In this document: positions 12,995 through 24,839 of the stretch, piece after piece
Numbering within the stretch: position 1 is the first letter of the stretch
How the letters are laid out: every line of letters starts with the position of its first letter
NCBI GenBank assembly: GCA_019059635.1
Contig: JAGVRJ010000005.1
Coordinates: 310,001 to 374,000, forward strand
Origin: Proales similis
Lineage: Eukaryota > Rotifera > Eurotatoria > Ploima > Proalidae
Length of the DNA: 64,000 nucleotides
Direction: 5' to 3'
The notes under the pieces: generated by a model
What the model was told of the DNA's origin: nothing
Database searches by the model: none
The model's input: the letters and a program-made list of their open reading frames with translations, nothing else
Made by a program: the position numbers and the translations under genes

Positions 12995-15807
12995 TTATTT
13001 GGCGATGGAGGCGAGCGCATCGGCCACGGTCAGGTAAGCGACTGCATCCACCTCAAATGAAACCGATTTGAAGAATCTTCTCACGTAGCCTTGGAAACGA
13101 ATTGAGCGAATTTAAATAAACGAAAAGAGCAAAAGAGGCGGCGCTGATTACCGTTACAGTTGCAGAGCAGAAGACGGACGCCGTCGTTTTCATATTCATT
13201 CATTACTGCTTTTAAACAGAGCACGCCACTCTCGTCGATGAATTGGACGGAGGAAAAGTCTAAAATGATCGTGTGAATTAGACCAGAAGCGATCATGCTG
13301 TTTGACTCGGCCAGGTCCGACTTGGCTCGCAGTTCGGATTCATCCGATGAGCCGTTGCAACACGAATAGTTCGCCTGGCACTTTTCGGCATATAAGACAC
13401 GTCAAGTGGTAAAATGCGTGTGACTTACTTGCTGAAGCAGATTTAGATCGGGCGCAACGTCCTTGAGCGGGCAAATCTCGTTCAGCTCTTTCCTGAATGC
13501 GTCTGCGTTTATGTAGTAAATGGAGTGAGTTGGCCGGAGAACGCGAACTCTTTCGTGCTCTTTGCTCTTTGCAACTGAATCTTCTAAATTAAGCTCAACG
13601 CGCTTGACGTCAATTCACTCACTTTGTAACGAACCAGATTGGCGTGATACTCGAAATCGCTCACTTGGCCAAGAACTCGAATCTTGAGGCTGGAATCCAG
13701 CTGGTTACTTTGCATGGCGTTTCGAAGAAGCAGTTGCTTACTTTTGATTCCTGTAAGTGTTCAAGAATAAAACCGAAATAACTCCGGCTACAAGGCCGAT
13801 GTCAATGTCGAACAGGACAGTTGTCGAAAAGGTGATTATCCAGACGAGCTATAAGAGGCGAACATCAACCAACTGAGCGGCGCTAAGGTGTTAAGGTGAA
13901 TTGGGCTGGGCAACGGCCGCTTACAAAGTCAATCTTGTCGATACGCCAGTAATGAGGGATGTCAGCGAACTGACGGAAGAGGCCCACGAGAGCGGCTGTG
14001 ATGATCGAGCCCAATGCTGCCTTTGAATTACTGCGTTCAGGACGGTCTGAACCTGAGATTGAGAGAATGCCTACTTTGGGCAGAGTCTGAAGCAGCGGTG
14101 ATATCCAGACCATGACGAGAAGCACAACTGCACAGGAGATGATCGATGCGATCTTTCAATTTGACGACGTAGACGGCGTTCAGGTGGCTTATTGGTGACA
14201 TTCGCTTACTTGGGTCTTGCCTCCGCTCGAGTCAAGCACAACTGTGCGAGAGAGTGCGCCACAGCTGACAAAGCATTGAAAGAATGAGCTGAGGGCATTG
14301 CAGGCGCCGAGAGCCAGTAATTCCTGTCCAGAGAATGAAAATAATTGCGACGATCAAATGATGAATTGGAAAGGAACCTTGTTGGCGTTGATCGGGTATT
14401 TGTGCTTGCGTGCGTAGAGATCAGCGACAGAAATGCTCATGGCGAAAGCGACCACGGCAATAATTGCCGCGTCTTGGATAACGTAGGAGAAGAGAGAAAA
14501 GTCAGGCAACATCGGTGCAGGCACTCTGTTTGTCTAAGGGTGAATGACCGTATAAGCCTGTCCAGCGAACGAAGCAATTACCCTTGAGGGATTTTGCCCA
14601 CAATGGCCATGTTGAATCGGTCTTGCAAATCTCCAAAGTAGGACAAGGCAGTTGCAGCGACAATCTAAACGCCAAGTCACTGAGACGATTTCTGGCCAAG
14701 TTGATCGTTCTCTGACTTACCACAATGAGCTCGATCGGAATCGGAATGTTTCGCAGCTGCTTTTTAAATCGGTCGTTAATCTGAATCTTGACGAGCACCA
14801 GAATGGTGATGGCGATGCTCGAAAAAGACAGAGCGGCCCAGTTTATCAAGTTTGCGTTCTGAATGAGGCGAATATACGTCTAAATCGCGTATGATCATGA
14901 TCAACTTGAATCAATTTGAATCAATTTGAATCAAGGCTCTCACATTGATGAGCTTGAAGGTGGCTTGGCCTGAGCCTCGCTTGTAGTAGATGCCGAATAT
15001 GTGTCTTAGTTGAGTGGTGAGCACATGCAGAGCGGCGCCGGTGGTGAAACCTCGCAGGAGCGGCTGAGATAAATACTTTGAGATGACTCCGAGTTCGAGC
15101 AATGAGAAGAGCATCTTCAAATGGTCAAGTTAGTCAAGAGGCGGCCAGTGAAAGCGTAAAACGAATGCTGCTGACCTGAAATATTCCGCACCAGAAAGTG
15201 AGGCTCATTGCAATTCGAAGTCTAAACTCGACGTCGTAGGAAGGCGCACTCGGGTCGGACGAATTGGTCAAATTGAGCACCACGTAGTCTTTTGTGTACG
15301 TGGCGCCGATCTCGCTGTCGATGCGATTTATGCTCGAGTAGACCATGAGCGAAGTGACTGCAAACGTGCCCACAGACAGATGCCGAGAGCTGCCAAAAAG
15401 CGGATAGATCAGGCCCGGAAAGAATGTGCTGTAGAGTCCATTGACCGGATTGAGTGAGGTGAGCGATCCGTAGGCGAGCGATGCCGGTATGTGCATTACT
15501 CCGACTGAGAGCAGCAACCGTCATACACAAAAGACAACAAGCCGTCAAGACAATAGAGGACCTAACCTGTGAGACCGCTCAGAGTGTCTGAGAGCAGGTT
15601 TTTCTTAAAATTGTACTGAGTTATCAGCTCGAGAATTGAAAAGAGGCCGAGCCAGTTGCGAGGATGAAAGCGGGACATGTAATGATGCGTCAGCTTCTTT
15701 GCGGTCGATGTTTTGGCAGGCTCGGTGAGTGAGAATTCTTGGTCAAACTGCTTCTGGCTGTACGCCTTGCGATTGATCGTCAGCACAGGCGTGGACAATG
15801 AGGCCAT
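12995..15807 (-). CDS. SLC26 anion transporter, array copy 3
   Basis: Third paralog. The start ATG (15805-15807) gives [20 protein letters not shown]. The core signature is [20 protein letters not shown] then [16 protein letters not shown], and the STAS domain contains [19 protein letters not shown]. The final exon ends [12 protein letters not shown]. Intron positions within the C-terminal half (after KIDF, after the NTYRNQ box, within the linker, before and after the STAS core) match copies 1 and 2. It has no near-identical tract with the others, so it serves as the unconverted reference for the array. An imperfect repeat of TTGAATCAA units occurs in the intron near 14900-14934. Confidence 0.93.
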
Positions 15808-16153
15808 TCTGAGTCCTTACAAAATCAGTGTGAACTCTGCAAAGCAAAAAACCAATTGAATGAACCCATTTATTCGATGCCTCCAAGCGCGAAAGGAATA
15901 AAAAGGAAAGCGTGATTCGAATGTGAAAAATAATATAAGCATAATACCAGCTTGTACTTGAAATGCGAGAAAACAAACTAAATTTGCAGCATAAAGAGAG
16001 TTCCAGCTTTTTGAATGAGCCGACGCACTCCTAATCGCAGGAGCTCAAAGGCACGTAACAAGTCGCTTTATTCTAAACTAGGAGCCGGATTCAGCAGCAG
16101 CAGCTATAATTAGCATTGAACTTGAAATGAAAAAGTCGCCGAGGCGAAGTGTC
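15808..16153. other. Spacer between SLC26 copies 3 and 4
   Basis: About 350 bases, AT-rich at 15880-15980. It holds the presumed promoter of copy 3. Nothing else was recognised. Confidence 0.35.
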
Positions 16154-18838
16154 TTATTGGTTCGCAGACGATGAAGCTCGAGCGTGCTCAAGAGCGTCTC
16201 TAATACGGACGAATGAAAGCAGCTCGAATTCGCCTTCGAAGCAGCCAAGACGCTTGAAAAAATCAATGACTTCATCTGCATACGAGGAGGAGAAGGAGGC
16301 GTTAGACTTTTGATGCAAGAAAGAATGTTCGTTTAATTACCAGCACACCCAGCGAGGAGGAGCTGAACACGGGCGGCCGCATATTCGGCAACGAGCTGAC
16401 GCAGCACCTTCACGCCGGTCTCGTCCACAAACTGCACGCGTGACATGTCGAGCACGATCGCTTGCAGACGCGCTCCGACGCCACCCAGCTCCAGCTCGGC
16501 GCTCTCCGCGTCGCGCTCGTCCTCGTCGCTGCTGTCTGCAAAGCACGGCAAGCAGCTGTAGTTGGCCTTGCAGTGCTCCACTGCGCTCGGCTCGTCCTTG
16601 TCGTCCACAGCACACAGTGCGTTCAGCTTGCGACGCACCAGCTCGGCGTTGACAAAGTACAGCGACTGGTTGAGGCGCACCACTCGCACCCGCTGGTCGC
16701 GCTGCGCCTCGAACCGCTCCGTGTCCACAAACACGCTCGTGTCGCCGAGCTCGGCCAGCTCGGCCAGCTTCACCTGCTGGCTTCGGTAGGTGTTGAGGAA
16801 GAGCAGGCAGCCGATGCCGATCCACAGGCCAAAGTCGATGTCGAGCAGCACGCACGACACAAACGCCACCAGCCACGTGATCAGGTCGAACTTGTCCACT
16901 CGCCAGTAATATAATATGTCCTTAACCTGCTTAAGCATGTTTATGAGGGCGGCGATTATCACTGCCGCCAGGCATGCCTTTATTGATGTTTCAGTCTTGA
17001 AGTTATTTTTTTATCAAATTTCAATCTCGTATCGGCTTACTTTGGGCAAGGTTTTCATGAAAGGTGATAGGAACAGCATCACCATCAGAACAAGCGCATT
17101 TCCGAACCAAGTGACTAGCTTGACATTCAAAGTTGAACGATCCTTTTCAAAGTTGAGCGTTTTTTTTTTCTCGGCTTTACTTGGGTCTTTCCGCCGCTCT
17201 CTGACTGCACGAGTGACCTAGCCAGTGTTCCGGCCGCAGTGAAACACTGAAAAAATGAGCCGAACACATTGCAGATTCCGATGGCGAACAATTCCTGTCC
17301 CGAATGAAGGTTAGACTCACAAGGCCGAACAGGAGCTTAGACAAGCAATTACTTGGTTTGGCTTTATCTCGTAAGAGTGTTTTTTTGATAAAATCTCGGC
17401 CACAGATACGCCGATTGTGTAGCTAACAAGAGCGATCACTATCGCGTCGGGTATGATTTCCAACATGAAAATGTCTGGCGCTTGAAAGCTAGGCAGTCTA
17501 GCACACGATAAATGTGAATGCCTTCAAGATAAGTGAACTAAGTTACAGCTGCCGCTTACCCAGCCGGCACCTCTCCAACTATAGCCACACCGTATTTCAC
17601 GTCCAAATCGGCTAAACTAACTAATAGCGTGCCGCCTACTATCTGAACGCTTAGTTTGAATTATTTCGCCAAACGCCAAGTAGCGATAGCTGATGACTCA
17701 CCACAACCAGCTCGAAAGGAAACGGAATATTGTGGAACTTGCGCTGGAACCAGGGATTGCAGTAGATTTTGCCCACAATCAGAAACAGTGTGCAGCTGGC
17801 TCCGATTACAAAAGCAGTCCAGTTGTGCTTGTCGTAGTTGACCAGCAGGTCGTAACAAGACTTGATGATTGAAAATGAGCTCAGCAATCGGTCAGGTTAA
17901 AAATAATTGGGAAGCTTGTTGATTACCAGAATTAGTTTGAAAAATCTCTCCTCGCTGCGCGCCGACGGATAGTTGCCAAACAGGTCCCTGAACTGCCCGA
18001 CCAGAACGTGAAATGCGGCGCCAGTGGTAAAGCCTCGAATAAGAGGCTGAGATAGAAGCTTGGCCAGACTGCCGAATCCAATCAAACTCAAAATGACCTT
18101 GAAGGCACAATGCTTGAAGTGAACAGAGAGAGAAAGGAACTGTGAAGAGTTACTAACCTGAATGAGACCTGCCCAGAAAGCGACCGCAGTGGCGACCGAT
18201 AAACGAAACTGCTCGACTTCGCCGGGCACAACTAGGGTACTCTCATTGAAGCTTCCGTCCGGAAATCGACTCAGCTCTAGTCGCGATATTGTCGAGTAGA
18301 TCATAATGGTGATGATTGCAAATGTGCCGACAGAGAGATGACGCGACGTCGCGAACAGCGTGTAGATGAGAGGTGGAAGAAAAGATGTATAAAGTCCATA
18401 GATGGGATTGAGGCCCAGAATGGCCGAATAGGCAAGGCTGGTCTAAGAACGGTCCGTCATCGGGAGCTTAAGTTCAACAAATAAACGATGCAAAACTCAC
18501 CGGAATGTTCAGAATTCCAACTGAAATAAAGAGCAAGAAAAGAAAATTAAAAACGTTAGATGGCCAAGTAGATAAGCGAATGAATGAAAAGTTTGCTTGC
18601 CCGTGATTCCGCTCACCAAATCGCTTAAAAGATTTGATTTTATTTTGTAGGTGGCGATAAGATCGATGAAGGAGAAAAGACTTAGAATAGAATGTAGAGG
18701 CCGAAGCGAGCCAAGTCGTGCCAAAGGGTTCGACGACTTTTTCCTTCCCGACTTGGACTCAGCCTTCGCATGCATTCTTTCTAGCTGCACGTAGCTCAGA
18801 CCTGGCCTCACACCAGGTTCAATACGTGCCCGATCCAT
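16154..18838 (-). CDS. SLC26 anion transporter, array copy 4
   Basis: Fourth paralog, diverged at the N-terminus (MDRARIEPGVRPGLSYVQLE) from copies 1-3. The last membrane segment, linker and STAS core (IVLDMSRVQFVDETGVKVL) lie in one uninterrupted exon of about 0.6 kb (roughly 16343-16970), where copies 1-3 have four introns. That exon is visibly richer in G+C than the rest of the gene. It is 550/551 identical to the same exon of copy 5. The final exon starts DEVIDFFKRLGCF and ends HARASSSANQ. The linker is acidic (DSSDEDERDAESAELE). Still open throughout. Confidence 0.92.
16358..16908. repeat. Near-identical exon tract shared with SLC26 copy 5 (partner 19245-19795)
   Basis: 551 bases align with no gaps to 19245-19795 at a constant offset of 2887. 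I find one substitution (an A/C change, Phe versus Cys in CLPC-F/C-ADSSDED). Identity stops abruptly at both ends although the reading frame continues, which points to recent gene conversion. Confidence 0.9.
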
Positions 18839-19040
18839 TTTAAATGTGAAATTTATGTTGACGAACACCTCAAAAATAATTTATTGAATAATGTATTCAG
18901 CATGCGGCTTATAAAGAGAGAATTGGTCGGAAGATTGTTTATCAAATTGGTTGAAACTAAAGAATTAGAAGAGGAGAGAAAACATTAGGTATACGAATTT
19001 CTTATCTAAGATGTGATCGGAGCGAAATGTTGTGCGCTCG

Positions 19041-21732
19041 CTACGACACTAGAGTAGTCGGTTTTGAATGAATATGAACAATAGCATCGCTGATGGTTAA
19101 AAAGGTGAGTGCGTCAAACTCGCCAATAAAACAGCCGATGCGTTTAAAAAAGTCGACTACTTCATCTAGACCAACAGAGTGAGTTTTTTCTCTTAATTTG
19201 AAAACATTAAAATTTGAAATGGCTCACCAGCACATCCGGCCAGAAGGAGCTGAACACGGGCGGCCGCATATTCGGCAACGAGCTGACGCAGCACCTTCAC
19301 GCCGGTCTCGTCCACAAACTGCACGCGTGACATGTCGAGCACGATCGCTTGCAGACGCGCTCCGACGCCACCCAGCTCCAGCTCGGCGCTCTCCGCGTCG
19401 CGCTCGTCCTCGTCGCTGCTGTCTGCACAGCACGGCAAGCAGCTGTAGTTGGCCTTGCAGTGCTCCACTGCGCTCGGCTCGTCCTTGTCGTCCACAGCAC
19501 ACAGTGCGTTCAGCTTGCGACGCACCAGCTCGGCGTTGACAAAGTACAGCGACTGGTTGAGGCGCACCACTCGCACCCGCTGGTCGCGCTGCGCCTCGAA
19601 CCGCTCCGTGTCCACAAACACGCTCGTGTCGCCGAGCTCGGCCAGCTCGGCCAGCTTCACCTGCTGGCTTCGGTAGGTGTTGAGGAAGAGCAGGCAGCCG
19701 ATGCCGATCCACAGGCCAAAGTCGATGTCGAGCAGCACGCACGACACAAACGCCACCAGCCACGTGATCAGGTCGAACTTGTCCACTCGCCAGTAGTAGG
19801 GAATGTCTCGCAGTTGCTTGAGCATGTTCAACAAGGCAGCGCATATGACAGCGGCAAGACAGGCCTTTCAATAGAATGATTAGTCCCATTCTATTTTTGT
19901 TGGAGAAAGTCGCTCACTCGAGGGATGTATTTTAGCCAGGGTGACAAGTAAAGCATGACTAGGAGAATAATTACATTTGAAATAAGTGTCACAAGCTTGG
20001 TTTCAAACTGATTGCGGATACCGATCTGAATGCTTTGATTTCTGACCAACTTACCTGGGTCCTTCCTCCACTCTCTTCTTGTACAATGCTTTTACTAAGC
20101 GTCCCGGACGCTGGATAAGAAGAAAACATAGAGCCGACCAAATTGCCCACTCCAAGGGCAAACATTTCCTTTTTCATTTGCTCTTAATAATTCTTTTTAT
20201 CATCATCATTTCATGCGCATTGATTCTACTTGATTTCCGTCTATGTGATAGTGATGCTTTTTGGCAAAGAGATTTGCCACCGAAATTGAGCTAGCAAAAG
20301 AGATCATCACCATAACGATCGCGTCTGGGACCACCTCAAATAGAAAAAGATTTGGAAAACGCAGCTTGGGCAAGCTAGCAGAATTCATTGAACTGGTCGC
20401 AGGTCTGATTATCTGGCACATGATAACCTACCCGGTGGGAACATGGCCGACAATAGCCAGGCCGAATTTCTCATCCAAATGCCACTGGTAAGTGATCAGA
20501 GCTCCGACCAGAAGCTTTTGATTCGAACGCTCAACGGATAAATGGGTGAGATGGGCTTGTGAAGCCGGCGCTTACCACCAACAGCTCGGTTGGAATCGGT
20601 ATGCTGTGCATGCACTTTTTCAATCGTCCGCTTAGATACTTTTTGTAGAGAATGAGAAAAGCAAAGCCGAGCGTGGAAAAAGCTAGTGCGATCCAGTTCA
20701 TCATTTGGTAGTTTAAGACGAGCTGCTTGTGGATCTTTGAGAACAGGCAAAGCACGAAGCAGAGGCCATTAGGCCATTAGGCATATGTTCAATTGGTGCT
20801 TTCCGAAATTACCCAAAAGATTTTCAAATATTTTTGGTTTGACTTTTTGCCGTATATGCCCAGCACATGGCGAAGTTGATTGGCAAATGTGTGTAGGGCA
20901 GCGCCGGTCGTGAAGCCGCGAATTAACGGCTGCGATAAAAACCTCACGACCGAGCCGAAGTTGAACGCCCATAGCAAGACCTGTTGAGTTTTGGGTGAAA
21001 ATAGGTCGAACTTGAAGCGCGAACGGAGGCAAGTCTCACTTGAATGATTCCGCACCAAAGCGATAGAGTAGTTGCTATCTGAACCCTCAGCTCCATTATA
21101 TCTTCACTAGAGTAGACTACTTGGCTGGAATTTTGAGCTGGCTTAAGCTGCAGATAGTTGTTTTGAATGTATTTTGGCTCGAGCCGCGACAGGGTCGAAT
21201 AGACCATTATGGAAACGATCGAAAACGTGCCCACGGTCAAATGTCTAGATGTGGCGAAGAAGGCGTACGCTAACGAAGGAAAAAAGGTCGTGTAGAGACC
21301 GTAGACCGGATTGAGTGAAGCCAGAGCCGAATAAGCCACAGCGCTCTAGATTGGACCGTTTCAGTCCAATTGGTCAGATTAGCCTCGATGCCGATATAGA
21401 AATAAAAACTAAAATAAAACGCATCTCACCGGAATGTGAACAATGCCCACTTAGAAGTGAATTTATTTAAAGAACAAGAGATGGCTGGATGAGTAACTCA
21501 ACTCACCTGTTATGCCGCTCACGATATCGTGAAGCAGATTTTTCTTGAAATTGTACTGAGCGAAAAGATCGACGATGGTCAAGGTCTGCAAGAGCCGACG
21601 CGGATGAAAGCGGCCCACATGACGGCGAACGTGCTTGCGGGCCACACGAAGCTTCTTTGTCTTTTCCCTGTCTCTGCCGAAGGTTTTCTCAGCTTTTGCG
21701 TAGCTGAATGAGCTGCTGCTCGGTTCGCTCAT
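19041..21732 (-). CDS. SLC26 anion transporter, array copy 5
   Basis: Fifth and most upstream paralog. The N-terminus (MSEPSSSSFSYAKAEKTFGR) is basic and unlike copies 1-3. The core signature reads NPVYGLYTTFFPSLAYAFFA then TSRHLTVGTFSIVSIM; the anion-site motif is EESGGRTQ. The C-terminal half has the same long intronless GC-rich exon as copy 4 (about 19232-19830). The last exon begins DEVVDFFKRIGCF and ends KPTTLVS. Only about 200 bases separate its stop from the start of copy 4. Copies 4 and 5 form a subgroup distinct from copies 1-3 by exon structure. Confidence 0.92.
19245..19795. repeat. Near-identical exon tract shared with SLC26 copy 4 (partner 16358-16908)
   Basis: Reciprocal copy of the tract at 16358-16908. 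It encodes YWRVDKFDLITWLVAF through the STAS core to LLLAGCAG-adjacent codons. Confidence 0.9.
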
Positions 21733-22430
21733 TTTTTTATGTTCTTTTCTGTACTTCTCTTCCTGAATCGATCACGCATTGACTTGATTGTAGTAGTGAG
21801 CGTGTGAATATAAATCGCAAATTCAAGCTAAATAGATTGTCGAATTTTAGATTAGCTGACGATCTTTCTACCAAAGAGAATTTTCATAATTTTCTACATA
21901 AAAACAAAGCCACCGTCTGACGCGCTTAAGCGTTCACTGGCAAAGAAATCGAACTAGACATCGACAAGAAGCAGATTGAAGCAAATTCAAAATGATTAGT
22001 AAAATGAGCGCCAGGGATCGCGCCCACATTTCCCTAAAACATGCCTTGCTCTAAATAGGCTCTCTTTCTCTCTCTCTCTGCCACCTATCTGGTATTTCTT
22101 GCATTGCAATTGTTTTTTAAGTTTAAAACAAATGCCACAAGCTTTAAAGTCAACCATGCACTTGAATTGAATGGGACAAACGGACGTTTTTCAATCTTTC
22201 GGATGTAGACTGGAAGAATAAGTGAAAAGGCCGCAATGTGAACGTTTATGTCGCATGTTAATTTGGCATCGACGACCTATTAGCCAATGTCGCCTACTCA
22301 AATGACCTGCTTTCTATTCTCTACTTTCTCGGTTTCAATTCTTCGCGCTTATCGGCGTCGAGCAAATCTTTGCGAACAATAGTCAGACTTAAGCTCTTCA
22401 CTAAGCAGAACGACTAGTCTCGAAGAAACT
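21733..22430. promoter_or_regulatory. Divergent region between SLC26 copy 5 and an unknown gene
   Basis: About 700 bases between two genes transcribed apart, presumably two promoters. It has a CT-rich run at 22062-22080. If the SLC26 array is co-transcribed in part, its first promoter lies here. No TATA box is convincingly placed. Confidence 0.4.
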
Positions 22431-24290
22431 ATGAGCCATCGGCCCATGCATTTCCACACACGCATGAATTCGGCTCAGACCGGTGAGAAGAGCAGCAGCA
22501 CACAGAAACGAATTAGTCCAACTCGAGCTGCGGCTGAGTGCAGGCAGAATGCGGTTGAATTTCACGTCAGATTCTCTGACTCTTCTATTTTGCCATCGGC
22601 TAGATCGCAAATCAGCCGGGATAGCAGGCCGAGTCGGACTTTGTCCGAACGCTTCTCGGCCGGCACTGCCTACGCATGCGAGGAAACATTTCCAAAAAAG
22701 AATCTGATCGACCTTGAGCTGGACGACTTGAGCGATCCGAGAGAGAGATTAGAGTCGAAAAAACGCTTGATATTCTACTCGCGTCTGAGCAAACTGAACC
22801 CTTCAGACGAGAATGTGACGGAGAATTCGGACTGCGTCGCTCAACACGAGGAGCGATTTCTTAGCTATCTGAGCCGCTTCAACGAGCACAACCGCGCGCA
22901 TCCTTTTGTCAAAGCGTTCGAGCTTCAGACCAAACAGGTCAACCACGCGTACGACTTTATAAAGCTGAACTATAGCATGAGCGATGCGTTGTCACTGTCC
23001 GAGCAGCACAACCAGGACGTGGGCTTCAGTGTGTGGAGCATGATGCATCTGGCCCATCTGAGTAGGCAACATCGTCATCACGAACATGATTCTCAGCTCT
23101 GGGAATTTGAGCCTCCTCGAATTATGGATGAAAATACGTTTGACACAATTCTAAAAGATTTGGCCTTTGAGTCGAAGGCCCAGCCAACTGATCTGGCGCC
23201 AGAAAGTCAGAAAGCTGAAACGCAGCAGGCTCGGCACGAGGACAACCCGGACGAGCATATCGAACATCTGCTGCTCTACGTTTTAATGGGAGTCACGCGG
23301 GCCAATTTGACGTACTTGGATAAAATAATCGACGCCAGTAAGAAGAAAAAGTCCGAACAGGTGAATCTGCACTACAGACGGAGCAAGGTGAAAGACCAAC
23401 TGCTGAAAATGAAAGTGCCCAACGACCTTGGCGTATTCAATCAATTCCGAATAAACATAAACAGCTACTTGGAGTCAAGCGAGATATTGCAAAGCGTCAA
23501 AGAGTCGGTCGCCAACTGGTGCGCCACTCATTCTGCAGACAAGAAGACCGAGTTCCTGGAGGCGCTTCAAAGGTGCGCCTGTGAACTGGTCTCATACGAT
23601 CATTTTACAAACGGCTTTTCAAGTCATTCCTACATCGAGCTGGTCGATTATAAGATTTGCATCTACCAGATTCTGTTTGAGAGATTTTCCGTATTTTCAA
23701 AAGAGAACCAAGTTGCCGATTTAGTCGACTCGATGCTAAGGCCGTTTGAGTTGAAAATTTCTACTGAAATCAGACGCTCAAATGACCCGCGTGAGGCCAA
23801 GAGCAGCAAGCTCGAGCCGGTCGATCTGATCAAAATAGACGATTTCAAGAAACCGGTGTCAATACCTAAAAAAAGCATTGACACAAACAAAAAAAGCAGA
23901 TCGTTTTCCGACAGCATCCCCGAGAGCGCAGCCGAGCTGTTGGCTGTCAATTCGACTTATCAAATCGGCACCGACGAAAAGAACCAGGACAGTCATAGAC
24001 TAGAGGAGATCGATCGGCTCTTTTCAGAGAAACTGCTCGAAATGAAAGAAAGGAATGGTAAATTGTTGTGGTTGGTATCTTAAATCGCTGCTTAAATTAC
24101 GGAGAATTCTCAAGGCCAATTGGGCGAAGCGATAGACCGAAGTTGGATCGATTTGATTCAAAACGTAACTATTGAGCAATTTCAGACCGAAGAGCAGAGT
24201 TCCGAAATGCAAGTAGCTGAATCTGAAATTCGACTGTTGATCGAGCAAATGCTCGAACAGATCGAAAGAGCCGATGATTGGTTTCTTTAG
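22431..24290 (+). CDS. Unrecognised 600-aa protein
   Basis: Two exons (22431-24057, 24115-24290) joined by a 57-nt GT-AG intron give 600 aa. I do not recognise the family. The first ~90 residues are Ser/Arg-rich and look disordered. A helical, charged middle follows, with blocks such as RSKVKDQLLKMKVPNDLG and a Trp/Cys-containing ESVANWCATH. A lysine-rich linker (about 450-490) comes next, and a helical end with ILLIEQ-like heptads finishing DDWFL. No signal peptide or membrane segment is seen. Codon use matches neighbouring real genes and the frame is open over 1.8 kb, so it is very probably coding. Confidence 0.8.
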
Positions 24291-24839
24291 AGCGCTGGTT
24301 GTCGCGAAACGCTCGGATTTAGTTATCTCGTTTAGATCTGGCGAGAACAAATAGCACCAAGAGTTTCGAGTCTTGAATATGATGTCCTCTCGGATCTCTC
24401 TTCTGTTAACTTATTATTGCCTGATTTGTTAAATGCATAATAAATGCGAATCCGCCATCGGCGTCCAATTACAACACTAGTTCATTATTATATATGGCTA
24501 TTACGACCACCCTGAACGCATACGAGTCATTCAATAGGCCTTGAGACCTTGCAGACGAGCCCAATTGCGTTTTGTGTTTGCGTTGGAGAAAATTGTGATT
24601 CGCTTCTAAGCTCATCCAATCCATTTGCGCGAACCACATTTGAATTGACGTTTGAAAGTAAGTGCTTTCCAAGGCGGCTCATACTGCTTGGATTGCTGAC
24701 GCGCTAAATTTTATTGGTCGGCAAACGGCGCCAACAATACGCTCGTTTTAAACTGCAATCCAATAGCACGCGGGCCGCCAATAGCGAAAAATGACGCTAA
24801 TCGTTAACATTGCAATTAAGCAGCAAGCCCGCACTCGAA
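24291..24839 (+). promoter_or_regulatory. Upstream region of NF-YC
   Basis: About 550 bases between two plus-strand genes. The proximal part holds three CCAAT-box cores (listed separately). An acceptor-like run ending GCAATTAAG at 24821-24829 sits just before the start codon and could end a 5'-UTR intron or serve trans-splicing. No supported open frame is seen. Confidence 0.45.
24713..24782. promoter_or_regulatory. Three CCAAT-box cores upstream of NF-YC
   Basis: ATTGG (reverse CCAAT) at 24713-24717 and CCAAT at 24760-24764 and 24778-24782 lie 58-127 bases before the NF-YC start. NF-Y binds CCAAT, so autoregulation is possible. Five-base cores are common, and the support is only clustering and position. 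Confidence 0.4.

Noticed and set aside
19224-19889. Extra long open frames on both strands in the GC-rich SLC26 exon
   Set aside because: Stops are rare in GC-rich DNA; only the frame with SLC26/STAS motifs is coding. The same shadows occur at 16337-16914.
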